From assembly GCF_000332335.1 (NCBI RefSeq), contig NZ_KB235948.1, forward strand, positions 1,631,282 to 1,695,281: a DNA stretch of 64,000 nucleotides, in the 5' to 3' direction. A program made the translations under genes and the position numbers. Below, piece after piece: positions 34,101-42,631 of the stretch. The stretch comes from Kamptonema formosum PCC 10802. GTDB taxonomy: Bacteria; Cyanobacteriota; Cyanobacteriia; Cyanobacteriales; Oscillatoriaceae. The first letter of the stretch is position 1. The number at the start of each line of letters is the position of its first letter. The notes beneath the pieces are model-generated. The model did no database searches, had not been told where the DNA came from, and saw only the letters and a list, made by a program, of their open reading frames with translations.

Positions 34101-35840
34101 GAGACGGCAGACCGGCTGCGGCAAGCCCTTTCGGAAATTCAGGAGCGCAATCGTTTTGAGGGGCATACCGGCAGGGTTTTGGATGTGAGTTTCAGCCCCG
34201 ACGGCGATCCCCCGCCTGGGGAAAGGCACCGGCTTTGGAAGCCCCTGCTGGCGACTGCCGGTGCGGACAGGACCGTGAAACTCTGGAGTTCAGCCGGTGT
34301 TCCGCTGAAAACGTTGCAAGGTCACAGCGATCGGGTGAGCCGGGTGAGTTTTAGCCCCGACGGACAGCTCCTCGCCTCGGCGAGTGATGACACCACGGTG
34401 AAACTCTGGAGGCGTGACGGCACTTTTGTCAGAGACTTGAAGCACAGCAAGCCGGTGAGTGCGGTGAGTTTTAGCTCCCGAGGACAGGTGATTGCCTCTG
34501 GGGGCAAGGACAAGACGGTCAAACTTTGGAGCCGCGACGGCAAGTTGCTGAAAGTTCTCAATCACGGCGACTGGGTGTTTGATGTTAGTTTCAGCCCCGA
34601 CGGACAGATGATTGCTTCTGCAGGAAGGGACAAAACCATCAAACTTTGGAGCCGCGACGGCAAATTGCTGAAAGTTCTAAAAGGGCACAATAAACCGGTC
34701 TGGGCTGTGAGTTTCAGCCCGGACGGCAAGACAGTAGCTTCTGCCAGTGAGGACAAGACGGTCAAACTCTGGAACCTTGACGGCAAGTTGCTAGCCACTC
34801 TCGAAGGGCACAGCAGCAAAGTCCAGAGCGTCAGTTTCAGCCCCAGCGGCCAGATAATTGCCTCTGGCAGTTCTGACAGCACCGTCCGACTTTGGAGCCG
34901 TGACGGCAGCGTTTTGAGAATTATAAAGGGGCACACCAGCGCTGTCAACAAAGTGAGTTTCAGTCGGGCCGGCACCCTCGCCTCTGCCGGTGATGACGCC
35001 ACCGTCCGGCTGTGGGGCTTCAATAAAGAAGACGCGCTGTTAAAAATACTGTTGGAACACAGCAAGAGTGTCTCGGGTGTGAGTGCCAGCCCCGACTGGG
35101 TGTCCCTTGCCTCGGCGAGCGCTCCCACTGCTTTCAAACTCTGGAGGCGTGACGGTGGCAATACCTCTGTCCCGGCGAGTGATAGCGCAGCCGCCCGACT
35201 CTGGAAGCGTGAGGGAACTTTGGAGAAAATTCTCAACGGGGATCGCGAACAAGTGTGCCCTGAGGGTTTTAGTCCCAACGAACAGATCCTGGCTGCTGGA
35301 AGTGCGGGCGGCACTGTCAAACTCTGGAAACTTGACGGACACTTGCTGAGAGCTCTGGAGGGGCATGGCAATCACATCTCGCCGGTCAGTTTCAGTCCTG
35401 ACAGCCAAACGATCGCCTCAGTCCGTGCCGGCACGGCAGTGAAGCTCTCCATCGAGGACTGTAGCTGGCCCAGAGCGCTTGAAGGGGGCGGAGATACTGC
35501 TAGCAATGTGCGTTTTAGCCTGTCGGGCCTGCTGATTGCCCCTGCCGGCGATGATGGTACAGTGAAACTCAAACAGCCCCACCGGCAGGTTCCCGACGGG
35601 AGCGAGGCATATAGTGCGGGGATTTTGCGGGTGAGTGCCAGACCACAAGGCCCCACGAAAGCCCCTGCCGGTGCGGACAAAACTGTGAGCCCCCCGAGCG
35701 CCAACAGTGAGGAGTTGAATTTGGATCTTTATAATTTAGTGGGGCGCAGTTGTGATTGGCTGCGCGACTATCTCAATAACAATCCCCGCGTCAAAAACAG
35801 CGACCGCTACCTCTGCGACGGCACCGGCTCTCAAAAGTAG
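31164..35840 (+). CDS. TPR - STAND NTPase - WD40 protein
   Basis: A 1558-residue signalling ATPase. Residues ~12-170 match the AAA-like N-domain of cyanobacterial WD40 proteins (AIELSQGQFSLILVRCNYAD, VREEFRKNFPFPLLLWVND). TPR-like helices occupy ~220-490. The STAND NTPase follows, with Walker A IYGPAGVGKSSILRAGL near residue 541 and Walker B TVLIFDQFEQFFF. A hydrophobic segment at ~908 (SLMAILAALAAVFGW) may cross the membrane. WD40 blades begin near residue 995, at least seven with clean VKLW/VRLW ends. Blades after ~1290 are eroded (for example TAVKLS, GTVKLK, KTVSPP). The tail RSCDWLRDYLNNNP is a standard ending. The ligand and downstream action are unknown. Confidence 0.92.
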   Translation: MSDPQRPDESTAYNQNSFQTLLRAIELSQGQFSLILVRCNYADLRKQMLRQLLAQCPIELRQIVLDESASTLYKTIQTELGEEQPPALMVFGLESVRSISTMLVSTNQVREEFRKNFPFPLLLWVNDEILQKLIRLAPDFESWATTVEFGLPAQQLAELLRRETDRAFAKALDAGAGRFPHSCDLDPAIDSPDRGELQSALNDLVCRGQAPEPDIEASAQFIFGRDAHLSGRMEQARLHYERSLAFWQQTDRLERQACLLFHLGAWWHSRAEVRRAEYLPAYRLARDYFSQCVAALQQAGSPCAVAKFINALGATLQRLQQWEDLESVAEIAVGLHQTCGDPMRSAGAYGLVAEVALAKSAPIQAKEYAEMALAIHTSNCSLAGECAGNYNTNLGWAQRHCHSWYLLLLAEAQRHLGEVQPALENLETARANTSPQCDPQQYIRILESLRQLYCQRGEYLNAFLLKQERLKIEHECGFRAFIGAGRLGPRARPALNIAPPLINDPPSVAPEIAASDRHREVQRLIEERISRTDRKLTVIYGPAGVGKSSILRAGLVPALKQAPVRQRHALPVVQQTYTHWVRELGNALQQALAEVPGVKKGDCPSAPEPDHSAGAILDRLRKNADCHLLTVLIFDQFEQFFFACKAPAKRLEFYEFLRECLNIPFLKVILCLREDYLSYLLDFNRPPDREATESNILYRETLYYLGNLNVDDAKSALRLTGNTNYYLEPALIDRIVGDLAGDTGEVRPLDLQLVGLQLETEKISALAQYQNRGGKEKLAERLLQEAVRDCGPESEWVAREVLYLLASENRTRPLKTRAELAAGLQALGVKASAAQLDLALTVLTGTGLVFVVPNIPDRYQLAHEYLLPLIRQQQQPVAVAKQKRHKKLAFRPQSEINRALGRARRRAGLSLMAILAALAAVFGWQAKLQTQRAELQDIQQLNQTSKALFLSGKQLEGLIASVRAGLQILETEAPPDIKTETADRLRQALSEIQERNRFEGHTGRVLDVSFSPDGDPPPGERHRLWKPLLATAGADRTVKLWSSAGVPLKTLQGHSDRVSRVSFSPDGQLLASASDDTTVKLWRRDGTFVRDLKHSKPVSAVSFSSRGQVIASGGKDKTVKLWSRDGKLLKVLNHGDWVFDVSFSPDGQMIASAGRDKTIKLWSRDGKLLKVLKGHNKPVWAVSFSPDGKTVASASEDKTVKLWNLDGKLLATLEGHSSKVQSVSFSPSGQIIASGSSDSTVRLWSRDGSVLRIIKGHTSAVNKVSFSRAGTLASAGDDATVRLWGFNKEDALLKILLEHSKSVSGVSASPDWVSLASASAPTAFKLWRRDGGNTSVPASDSAAARLWKREGTLEKILNGDREQVCPEGFSPNEQILAAGSAGGTVKLWKLDGHLLRALEGHGNHISPVSFSPDSQTIASVRAGTAVKLSIEDCSWPRALEGGGDTASNVRFSLSGLLIAPAGDDGTVKLKQPHRQVPDGSEAYSAGILRVSARPQGPTKAPAGADKTVSPPSANSEELNLDLYNLVGRSCDWLRDYLNNNPRVKNSDRYLCDGTGSQK

Positions 35841-35911
35841 AGAGGGGCAATGCCGGCGCATTCGCCAGGGTGCGTCTCCCTTTGGGCGCTCTCCGGGACA
35901 GCCCCCTGCTC

Positions 35912-36349
35912 TCACTGCCCAGAGATTTGCACAAACACCGTCCTGTTTCGAGGTCCGTCCAAGTCAAAGAACAGCACAGATTGCCAAGTCCCCAGAGCCA
36001 ATTGACCGTCCGCAATTGGGATCGCTTCACTGCTGCTGAGCATCAGAGCCATCAGGTGAGAGTGGGCATTCGCCGGTTCATCCGGGGGCACATCTCTCAA
36101 GTGGAGGTCATTGTGCAGGTAGGTTCCTGAAGGGGGCGCTAATTTTTCCAGATGCGCCTTAATGTCCACCAGCAATCGCTCTTCATTTTCATTGATAGCC
36201 AGCGCTGTCGTTGTGTGCCGGGAGAAGACCAGAAGCTGGCCATTTTTGACCCCACTCGCCTCCAGCAGCTGCAACAGCTGTGGGGTAATATTGTAAATGC
36301 TTATACCACTGCCGGTTTCTACTTCAATTATTTTATTGATTATCTGCAT
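35912..36349 (-). CDS. yjbQ: YjbQ / UPF0047 family protein
   Basis: The start at MQIINKIIEV, behind AGGAGAGAG, gives 145 residues, the usual size. Family motifs are present: LLVFSRHTTTALAINENEER, APPSGTYLHNDLHLRD, NAHSHLMALML and LALGTWQSVLFFDLDGPRN. The conserved histidines support a metal-bound active site. E. coli YjbQ has weak thiamine-phosphate synthase activity, but the physiological role is unclear. The gene converges with the STAND-WD40 gene, separated by ~70 bp. Confidence 0.92.
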   Translation of the reverse strand: MQIINKIIEVETGSGISIYNITPQLLQLLEASGVKNGQLLVFSRHTTTALAINENEERLLVDIKAHLEKLAPPSGTYLHNDLHLRDVPPDEPANAHSHLMALMLSSSEAIPIADGQLALGTWQSVLFFDLDGPRNRTVFVQISGQ

Positions 36350-36673
36350 CTCTCTCCTGCTGCTAGAGCGGGCTGTTTTTTGGTGCCGGTGCGGCTCAAT
36401 TGCGCCTCTGGGCGTTCCGGCGGATCTGGGACTGATGCCGGTGCCCTCGGGAGACAGTGGCAAGCTGAATTCTACCGGCGGCGGGCCGGCAGAAGTTTTT
36501 TCCCCTCTCCCATGTGTCGGAGGCGCAGTCGGGCAGCGACCTATTATATAACGTATGTAACGAAGGGGGGAGAGGAGCAGCTCGCATGCCTGCCATGCGA
36601 AAATACGATCGCCGGGTTTGAGCCGGTTCAGGGCAGGGGGAAAAATAGGGAAGGGATAGCTCCGTTTTTGCAG

Positions 36674-36774
36674 ATAAGCGCGTTTCTCGTATTAATGAGG
36701 TACTGAGAAACCCGGTTTCTTAAAGAAACCGGGTTTCTGGGCCTAACGTTCATCCAGCGGAGAACCGCGCTTAT
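36674..36774. mobile_element. Family-1 MITE-like element
   Basis: Termini ATAAGCGCGTTTCTC and GAGAACCGCGCTTAT are perfect except for the inner bases. The core is AGAAACCCGGTTTCT-TAA-AGAAACCGGGTTTCT. The termini differ from TATAGCG at the outermost bases but are still mutually complementary. Confidence 0.7.
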
Positions 36775-37682
36775 AGCACTCGCCAAATTGGGAGCGGACA
36801 TTGACGGTCCGAGAGAACGCCTGCCCTGCGGATCAATCCCTCCCAGGACAGATATCTTGCCGGTCCAAAAGGTCTAACCACCGGCGGCACCCCCACCGAC
36901 TTGGGCAAAAAAACTCGTGTCCCCTCCCGCCCCCCCGCAAAGGGAACAGAGAGCGGCTAAATTCTTTCTAGCTGGCAGAAAGTCCCCCAAATAACCGCAG
37001 CGGTACGCTGGCGGAAAATGGCAAGATTAAACGGGGAGCATATTTATGTCCTGCGGCGCTTGCGTAAAATTTAGGATCTTTTCCTAATTGGCGCGTAAAA
37101 GCTATGCGAGTGGGGGAAACCTTCTAAGGCCGGCTCTCGCCTGCCAGACGGTGGCGGCGGTTTGATTGCCGGTGTCAGTTTCTCTGAAACTTCGCCTTAT
37201 GCCAGGAACCCCGCAGCTTAAACGCGCGACAACCTTGACCTCCCCCCCCGTACCAGCGGGTTGCGTTCCACACCAGATTGGCAGCAGAAGTAGGGTGCCT
37301 TCCTCTCGATCCTTTGTTTCAATCCCGTTTCCAAAGATTCGCTGGCCAAAAATCATCCGCTCCTACCCCCTGCTGAAATCATTGTCGCATTCATTTGGGC
37401 TTCTTTGCACAGCGGGGATGCTCCCGATCCTTTTACAGAAGTCGTGGGCGCTGCCAGTGGGAACTCCCCGGCCAGCCTATTTCCAAAAGTGGTGCGCTGC
37501 CAGAGCGCCGGATCGGGGCGGGAGGCAATTCAGCCAAAGCATGACTTATCCGGTGCCGGTCTCTTGCCGTATTGACTTTTCCTACTGTCTGGCAGATAAT
37601 GCTACTGTCTGGAATCAAATCGCCCCGGCTCTCAATCGACCGGCATCCATTGTGTCCGGGCGGCACGCCGGCAATCCAAAGC

Positions 37683-37877
37683 GTGTCAACTTAAGCTGTG
37701 TCCCGCAGTCTCCCGGCGGTTGTAGCCGCCCTTGGCGGCTTCCCGCAGGGTAACCGCAGCTATACAGACAAAACCCGCCTGCGCGGGTTTTAAGATTGTA
37801 GCTATTCTCTATAGTCCGCGTAGGCGGACTTGGTTTGTGTAGCCGCGATTTCAATCGCCAGGAGCTTAAGTTGACAC
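37683..37877. mobile_element. Family-3 MITE-like element (GTGTCAACTTAAGCT termini), copy 2
   Basis: A 195-bp element with perfect 15-bp termini GTGTCAACTTAAGCT and AGCTTAAGTTGACAC. Compared with 11917-12088 it is reversed, and shares CGGACTTGGTTTGTGTAGCC and TTTTGTCTGTATAGCTG blocks. It carries an extra AGCCGCCCTTGGCGGCT hairpin and a CCCGCCTGCGCGGG hairpin. Confidence 0.78.
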
Positions 37878-38186
37878 CAGTGGCCGGCAATCCCTCCCCG
37901 CCAGCAGGGTGCGCTCCCCGAGCAACCGCACCCTACTGATGGAGTAATCTAAATCGCAGAACGCACCCTGCCCGATCGGCTGCACCAGCTTTTCGGGAGC
38001 GAAATTGGCGGGAGCAATGTTTAGTTTGTCAAGCTCGTGCGGGGGCGGACACCCCCACGCGCTTGCGTTACATTAAGCGCCGGCACCGGCAGCCGGCCAA
38101 CACGAGAGAGCCGTGAGAAATTTTCATCCCCATTTGGGGAACTTAATGATAGAATCACACTAGAAGTAGGGAAAGCGTGAGCAGTA

Positions 38187-38561
38187 ATGGTTAAAGTAAA
38201 AAGCCCCACCCCCCTCACCGGGGAAGACCTGATCAAAAAAGTCCGAGAGCTAGCCGACGTCAGCAAAGAAGAAAAAGCGCGAGCCTGCGGCTACTACACC
38301 CTCACCAAGAACGGTTTGGAACGAGTCAACATGATGAAGTTCCTCAACGCCCTGATTGATGCCGAGGGGATCGACCTGGATGGCAAGCAAAAAGGGAATG
38401 GGCGCGGCGGGCGCACCGCTAGCTACCGGATTAGCGTGCAGTCCAACGGGAACTTACTGATTGGCGCTGCCTATACAAAACAGATGGAACTCAACCCGGG
38501 GGATGAGTTTGAAATTTCTTTGGGACGCAAGCACATTCACTTGAAACAAGTGGAAGCTTAA
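38187..38561 (+). CDS. cyAbrB-type transcriptional regulator
   Basis: A 124-residue cyanobacterial AbrB protein. The N-terminal part (TGEDLIKKVRELADVSKEEK, CGYYTLTKNG) and the C-terminal swapped-hairpin DNA-binding fold (NGNLLIGAAYTKQMELNPGD, EFEISLGRKHIHL) are both present. Paralogs in Synechocystis regulate carbon and nitrogen genes. Its stop codon TAATG overlaps the start of an esterase gene by one base, so the two are co-translated. Homologs elsewhere are often essential or nearly so. Confidence 0.92.
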   Translation: MVKVKSPTPLTGEDLIKKVRELADVSKEEKARACGYYTLTKNGLERVNMMKFLNALIDAEGIDLDGKQKGNGRGGRTASYRISVQSNGNLLIGAAYTKQMELNPGDEFEISLGRKHIHLKQVEA

Positions 38562-39499
38562 TGCCCCTAGACCCGCAAGTTCAAGAATTCTTGGAGCAAT
38601 TCGACCGGCTGGGATTGCCTCCCCTCTCCAGCCTGGAGCCGGTGGGAGCCAGAGAAATAGCCGCCAAACTGCGGGGCAAGCCACTCAAACCGCTAGCGGT
38701 TTTCCGCGTGGAAAATCGCGCCATTCCTGGCGCGGATGGGGATATTCCCGTCCGCATTTACACCCCAAAAAGCAGCGCCCCACTGCCGGTGCTGGTCTAT
38801 TTCCACGGCGGCGGTTGGGTGCTCGGCGATTTGGACGCGGCGGACCCAATCTGCCGCGCCCTGGCGAATGGGGCGGAGTGTGTGGTGGTGTCCGCCGACT
38901 ACCGGCTCGCACCCGAACACAGGTTTCCGGCAGCAGCGGAAGATGCCTTCGCCACCACGCGCTGGGTGGCGCAGAATGCCGGTGAGATCGGCGGCGATCC
39001 CGATCGAATTGCGGTGGCAGGGGATAGTGCCGGCGGCAATTTAGCTGCGGTGGTGGCGCTGATGGCGCGAGATAGGGGCGATCCCCATCTGGCGTACCAG
39101 CTGCTTATCTACCCCGTCACCCAGTACAGCTTCAGTAGCGAATCCTACCGGCAGTATGAGCGGGGTTGCGGCTTGAGCAAAGAGGAGATGGTGTGGTTTT
39201 GGGAGCATTACCTCTCTCGCGCCGCAGACGGAAAAAATCCCTACGCTTCGCCCTTACTTGCCGGCAGTTTGAATCACCTCCCGCCGGCGCTGATTGTCAC
39301 TGCTGAGTGCGACGTGCTGCGGGATGAGGCGGAAGCCTACGCCGCCCGACTGGAGGCGGCGGGAGTGCCGGTGCGGCTTTGGCGCTATGATGGCATGATA
39401 CACAGCTTTATCGGCTTAGCGCCGGTGGTGGACCGGGGAAAGCAAGCCCTAGCAGAAATTGCCGGTCAACTGCGCTCTGACTTAGGTGTCAGGTGTTAG
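38561..39499 (+). CDS. Alpha/beta-hydrolase esterase (hormone-sensitive-lipase family)
   Basis: A 312-residue hydrolase. The oxyanion-hole motif YFHGGGWVLGDLDAADPICR and the nucleophile elbow AVAGDSAGGNLAAV are typical of acetyl esterases. The acid (AECDVLRDEAEAY) and histidine (DGMIHSFIGLAP) complete the triad. It starts inside the cyAbrB stop codon (TAATG). Substrates are probably short-chain esters; nothing in the sequence is more specific. It is probably cytoplasmic. Confidence 0.92.
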   Translation: MPLDPQVQEFLEQFDRLGLPPLSSLEPVGAREIAAKLRGKPLKPLAVFRVENRAIPGADGDIPVRIYTPKSSAPLPVLVYFHGGGWVLGDLDAADPICRALANGAECVVVSADYRLAPEHRFPAAAEDAFATTRWVAQNAGEIGGDPDRIAVAGDSAGGNLAAVVALMARDRGDPHLAYQLLIYPVTQYSFSSESYRQYERGCGLSKEEMVWFWEHYLSRAADGKNPYASPLLAGSLNHLPPALIVTAECDVLRDEAEAYAARLEAAGVPVRLWRYDGMIHSFIGLAPVVDRGKQALAEIAGQLRSDLGVRC

Positions 39500-39503
39500 G
39501 TGT

Positions 39504-39637
39504 TATAGCAGCAGACAGTCAGTTTAGGACACTGGAATACGAAGTATAGACGTAGGTACGGCGTCCGCCGAGCCCCTAGGTCTGTGGGACAGGCGAGACG
39601 CCTGTCCTACGTCTTAATCAATATGACTGCTGCTATA
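39504..39637. mobile_element. Family-2 MITE-like element, intact copy
   Basis: A 134-bp element beginning TATAGCAGCAGACAGTCAG and ending AATATGACTGCTGCTATA. The internal palindrome is GGACAGGCGAGACGCCTGTCC-like. An imperfect CGTTCCCAGCCAGAGCCTGGGAACG-type repeat follows at about 39651. Confidence 0.78.
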
Positions 39638-39715
39638 TCGCGGTTTCCCTCGTTCCCAGCCAGAGCCTGGGAACGAGAGAAATCTTGCCTGTCCCCTAAC
39701 CCCTAATCCCTAAAA

Positions 39716-41194
39716 TCAAAATTGGCGCGACCAGTTTTTAGGCCAGCGCTCAACCACCACCTTAGTTTGGGTAAAAAACTCCACAGCGTGGGCACCTTGC
39801 CCGTGCAAGTCGCCAAAGAAACTTGCTTTCCAGCCGCTGAAGGGAAAAAATGCCATTGGCGCGGCTACCCCAATATTAATGCCAATATTGCCGGCTTCTG
39901 CTTCGTAGCGGAATTTCCGCGCCGCCGCCCCACTGGTAGTGAACAGACAAGCCATATTCCCCCACTCACCCCGATTCACCAAAGCAATCGCCTCATCAAT
40001 CGTGTCCAGGTGAATCAGTCCCAGCACCGGCCCAAAAATTTCCGTTCGGGCAATCTCACCGGCAGGGCTGACATCCTGCAAAATCGTCGGCTTAACAAAA
40101 TTCCCCCGTTCATAACCGGCAATTTTCGGGTTGCGCCCATCCACCAGCGCCCTTCCCCCCTCACTCACCCCCTTTTCAATCAGCCCCTCAATCCGGCTTT
40201 TACTCTCACGAGTAATCACCGGCCCCATTTGGACTCCCTCATCCAAACCGCAACCCACCGTTCTGCTTTTAGCTGCCCCCACAATTGCCTCTGTAAACGT
40301 GTGGCGAGCCTCCCCCACCGTAACCGCCAGCGAAGCAGCCAGACAGCGCTGCCCAGCACAGCCAAAAGCGCTGTCCGCCGCAATCCGCACCGTCGTTTCC
40401 ATATCCGCATCCGGCAAAATAATAATTGGATTTTTCGCACCCCCCTGGCACTGAGCGCGCTTGCCATTCGCCGCAGCCCGACTGTAAACATACTGCGCCA
40501 CCGGCGTCGATCCCACAAAACTAATCGCCCGGATAACTGGGTGGTCTAAAATAGCATCCACCGCTTCTCTGCCACCGTTAACCAAATTCACCACCCCCGC
40601 CGGCAGCCCAGTTCGCTCCAGCAAATCGAACACCTTTTGCATCGTCAGCGGCACTTTTTCCGAAGGTTTGACAATATAAGTATTGCCGCAGGCGATGGCA
40701 TAGGGTAAAAACCAGAACGGAATCATCCCTGGAAAATTAAATGGCGCAATCACAGCCGCCACTCCCACCGGCTGGCGCACTGTCATCTCGTCAATGCCGC
40801 GAGCCACATCTTCCAAATTCCGCCCCTGCATCAGCATGGGAATGCCGCAGGCGACTTCCACATTCTCAATCGCCCGGCGCATCTCCCCCGCCGACTCCGC
40901 CAGCGTCTTTCCGCATTCCAGGGTAATCGTGCGCGCTAAATCCTCAAAGTTCTCTTCTAATAGATTTTTGAGCTTAAACAAATATTGCACCCGATCGGCT
41001 GGCGGAGTTTGCCGCCAGGCGGGAAAGGCTTTTGCCGCCGCTTGTGCGGCGCTCTCTACCTCAGCTGCCGGTGATAGGGGCACCTGAGCGAGCACTTCAG
41101 CTGTAGCGGGGCTCACAACATCCAAGCAGTCTTTTGCGCTGGAGGCGCACCACTTTCCATTAATGTAGTTCTGTAAACGGTGAGGGAAGGTCAC
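39716..41194 (-). CDS. mmsA: Methylmalonate-semialdehyde dehydrogenase (CoA-acylating)
   Basis: A 492-residue aldehyde dehydrogenase. The catalytic cysteine lies in [15 protein letters not shown]. Instead of the usual catalytic glutamate the sequence reads [15 protein letters not shown], the mark of CoA-acylating MmsA enzymes. The cofactor region [16 protein letters not shown] and the C-terminal [19 protein letters not shown] are also typical. The reaction converts methylmalonate semialdehyde (or malonate semialdehyde) to propionyl-CoA (or acetyl-CoA) in valine or beta-alanine breakdown. No other valine-degradation gene is adjacent. Confidence 0.94.
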   Translation of the reverse strand: MTFPHRLQNYINGKWCASSAKDCLDVVSPATAEVLAQVPLSPAAEVESAAQAAAKAFPAWRQTPPADRVQYLFKLKNLLEENFEDLARTITLECGKTLAESAGEMRRAIENVEVACGIPMLMQGRNLEDVARGIDEMTVRQPVGVAAVIAPFNFPGMIPFWFLPYAIACGNTYIVKPSEKVPLTMQKVFDLLERTGLPAGVVNLVNGGREAVDAILDHPVIRAISFVGSTPVAQYVYSRAAANGKRAQCQGGAKNPIIILPDADMETTVRIAADSAFGCAGQRCLAASLAVTVGEARHTFTEAIVGAAKSRTVGCGLDEGVQMGPVITRESKSRIEGLIEKGVSEGGRALVDGRNPKIAGYERGNFVKPTILQDVSPAGEIARTEIFGPVLGLIHLDTIDEAIALVNRGEWGNMACLFTTSGAAARKFRYEAEAGNIGINIGVAAPMAFFPFSGWKASFFGDLHGQGAHAVEFFTQTKVVVERWPKNWSRQF

Positions 41195-41480
41195 GGCTAT
41201 CTCTCTAGAAACGGTTTAAATATTTTCATATTTACACGAATCCGCTTACTGCTGGCCCACTGGACTCTGGGCCAACCCAACAGGGCTTCTCACGCCTATT
41301 GACTGGGCCATAATTGCCGCTTGGTTTTTCAGGGAAAAAATTTAATGCAGGGGGGGTTGACAAATCTCTATCCATAAAGGTAGTCTGGATCTGTCTTAAG
41401 AAAGATGCCCGCAGATATTCCATCGCTTTATAAGGAGTTCCATGCTGTAAGCCGCAGCTTAACAATCCAGAAGGGGATTC
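41195..41480. other. Intergenic, nothing recognised
   Basis: The region upstream of mmsA holds no credible gene or repeat. Confidence 0.4.
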
Positions 41481-41670
41481 ATGTCAGCGATTAAACTCGT
41501 GGAAGTGGCCACCTCTCAACGCAAGCCGGTGCGAGGTTGAGCCAGCTAAGGCAACCTGGTGGGAACGCGGGACGCTTTCTGTAAAGGGCGCTCCCACTGT
41601 ACCGCCCACTCTCAAACTCGAAAGGGGTGACTTTACAATTAACACCCAAACCAAAGATGTCAAGGGATAG
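41481..41670 (+). pseudogene. Possible frameshifted small gene
   Basis: Behind AAGGGG a frame begins MSAIKLVEVATSQRKPVRG and stops after 19 codons. Reading in the +1 frame continues as EVEPAKATWWERGTLSVKG, then APTVPPTLKLERGDF and TINTQTKDVKG before a stop at 41668-41670. The joined product would be about 63 residues with natural composition. The total length (190 nt) is one base more than a multiple of three, as expected for a single-base insertion near 41535. No family was recognised; the call rests on codon sense and the ribosome-binding site. Confidence 0.4.
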
Positions 41671-41781
41671 GATGCTGCTGGCTCTTTTTAGGGTGAGGGG
41701 CTTCCCTCAGGTTCGTCTAGCCTTTGATTTGCAGGGGCTTTGCTTTTTCGTGAAAAACTACAAATCTTAAAGTCAAGAGAC

Positions 41782-42261
41782 ATGCAGAAAGTAACTTGGG
41801 CCTTAACCAGTTTAGCGGGGCTGGCGATTGTTACGGGAAATGGGGTGCCGGCTTTAGCGCTCCCCAACCCATCTCCAGTCGCTCAACAAACAAACACTTG
41901 GAAACCCATTGCCAGAATTGAACAGCCGAGCTTTCCCATAACAGTCGAACTGGTGAATGAGACGGGATTGGAACTGAATTATGATTTTACAGACAACTCA
42001 CCAGATACAGTCCCCCAGAATCTTCCTGTGGATGGGAGGGTAAAGCTACAGTGGAAAGATCCGGACCCAAATCTTTCCATTAGCCAGTCCGCACCGGGAA
42101 CGCAGGCGGTAGTAGCCCCTTATTTTAAGTTTAAATTGACTCCTAACTCGAGCAATTCAATCACCATCATTATCACCCGAACGAATGAGCCTAACCTCCT
42201 AGGAGATGACATAGGTCAAGTTATTGATATTCAAACAACTGGAGGCATATTTATCTATTAA
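41782..42261 (+). CDS. Exported hypothetical protein
   Basis: A 159-residue protein started at MQKVTWALTS behind AAGAGA. A signal peptide (LAGLAIVTGNGVPALALP) is followed by a mature beta-rich domain: PITVELVNETGLELNYDFTD, FKFKLTPNSSNSITIIITR and VIDIQTTGGIFIY. No catalytic motif is visible. It looks like a small periplasmic beta-sandwich. The function is unknown. A family-2 repeat region separates it from the next gene. Confidence 0.72.
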   Translation: MQKVTWALTSLAGLAIVTGNGVPALALPNPSPVAQQTNTWKPIARIEQPSFPITVELVNETGLELNYDFTDNSPDTVPQNLPVDGRVKLQWKDPDPNLSISQSAPGTQAVVAPYFKFKLTPNSSNSITIIITRTNEPNLLGDDIGQVIDIQTTGGIFIY

Positions 42262-42410
42262 AGCCGATTTCGGTTGAATACGCATAAGACCGCTCAGTCA
42301 GGGGATTGGGCAGTAGGCGATGGCGGATCGCGCAAAAGCTAATCCCCCTCCCCGGGGTTCTAATTGCGGCAGTTCAAGGACAGGATATCACTGGCTGCAG
42401 GATTAAAAGG

Positions 42411-42557
42411 CAATAGACAGTCAGTTTAGGACACTGGTCGGAGGGAACGCCTGTCCTGCGACGTATAGGCGTAGGGCAGGCGTCTCGCCTGCCCTCCAGG
42501 TCTCTGGGACAGGCGAGACGCCTGTCCTACGTCCTAACCAATATGACTGCTGCTATA
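42411..42557. mobile_element. Family-2 MITE-like element, left-truncated
   Basis: Begins CAATAGACAGTCAGTTTAGG, so the TATAGCAG end is incomplete, and ends AATATGACTGCTGCTATA. It contains two internal palindromes, GGGCAGGCGTCTCGCCTGCCC and GGGACAGGCGAGACGCCTGTCC-like. The rest of the 370-bp gap is unremarkable. Confidence 0.7.
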
Positions 42558-42631
42558 TCACTGATCGCCGGCACAGCGGCTGGCACAGCGCAGCGCCAAC
42601 CGGCACGGTCAGAGGAGTGCGCCGTTCAGCT

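Larger units (their letters stand above)
36350..38186. other. Long gene-poor region upstream of cyAbrB
   Basis: About 1.8 kb without a convincing gene. It contains a family-1 element (36674-36774), a family-3 element (37683-37877) and, near 37908-37970, TAGGGTGCG-type repeats. A 195-codon frame at 37166-37753 runs into the family-3 element, has no ribosome-binding site and no recognisable similarity. Confidence 0.5.

Noticed and set aside
37166-37753. A 195-codon plus-strand frame in the long gap before cyAbrB
   Set aside because: No ribosome-binding site, no recognisable domain, and its end is made of the family-3 MITE.
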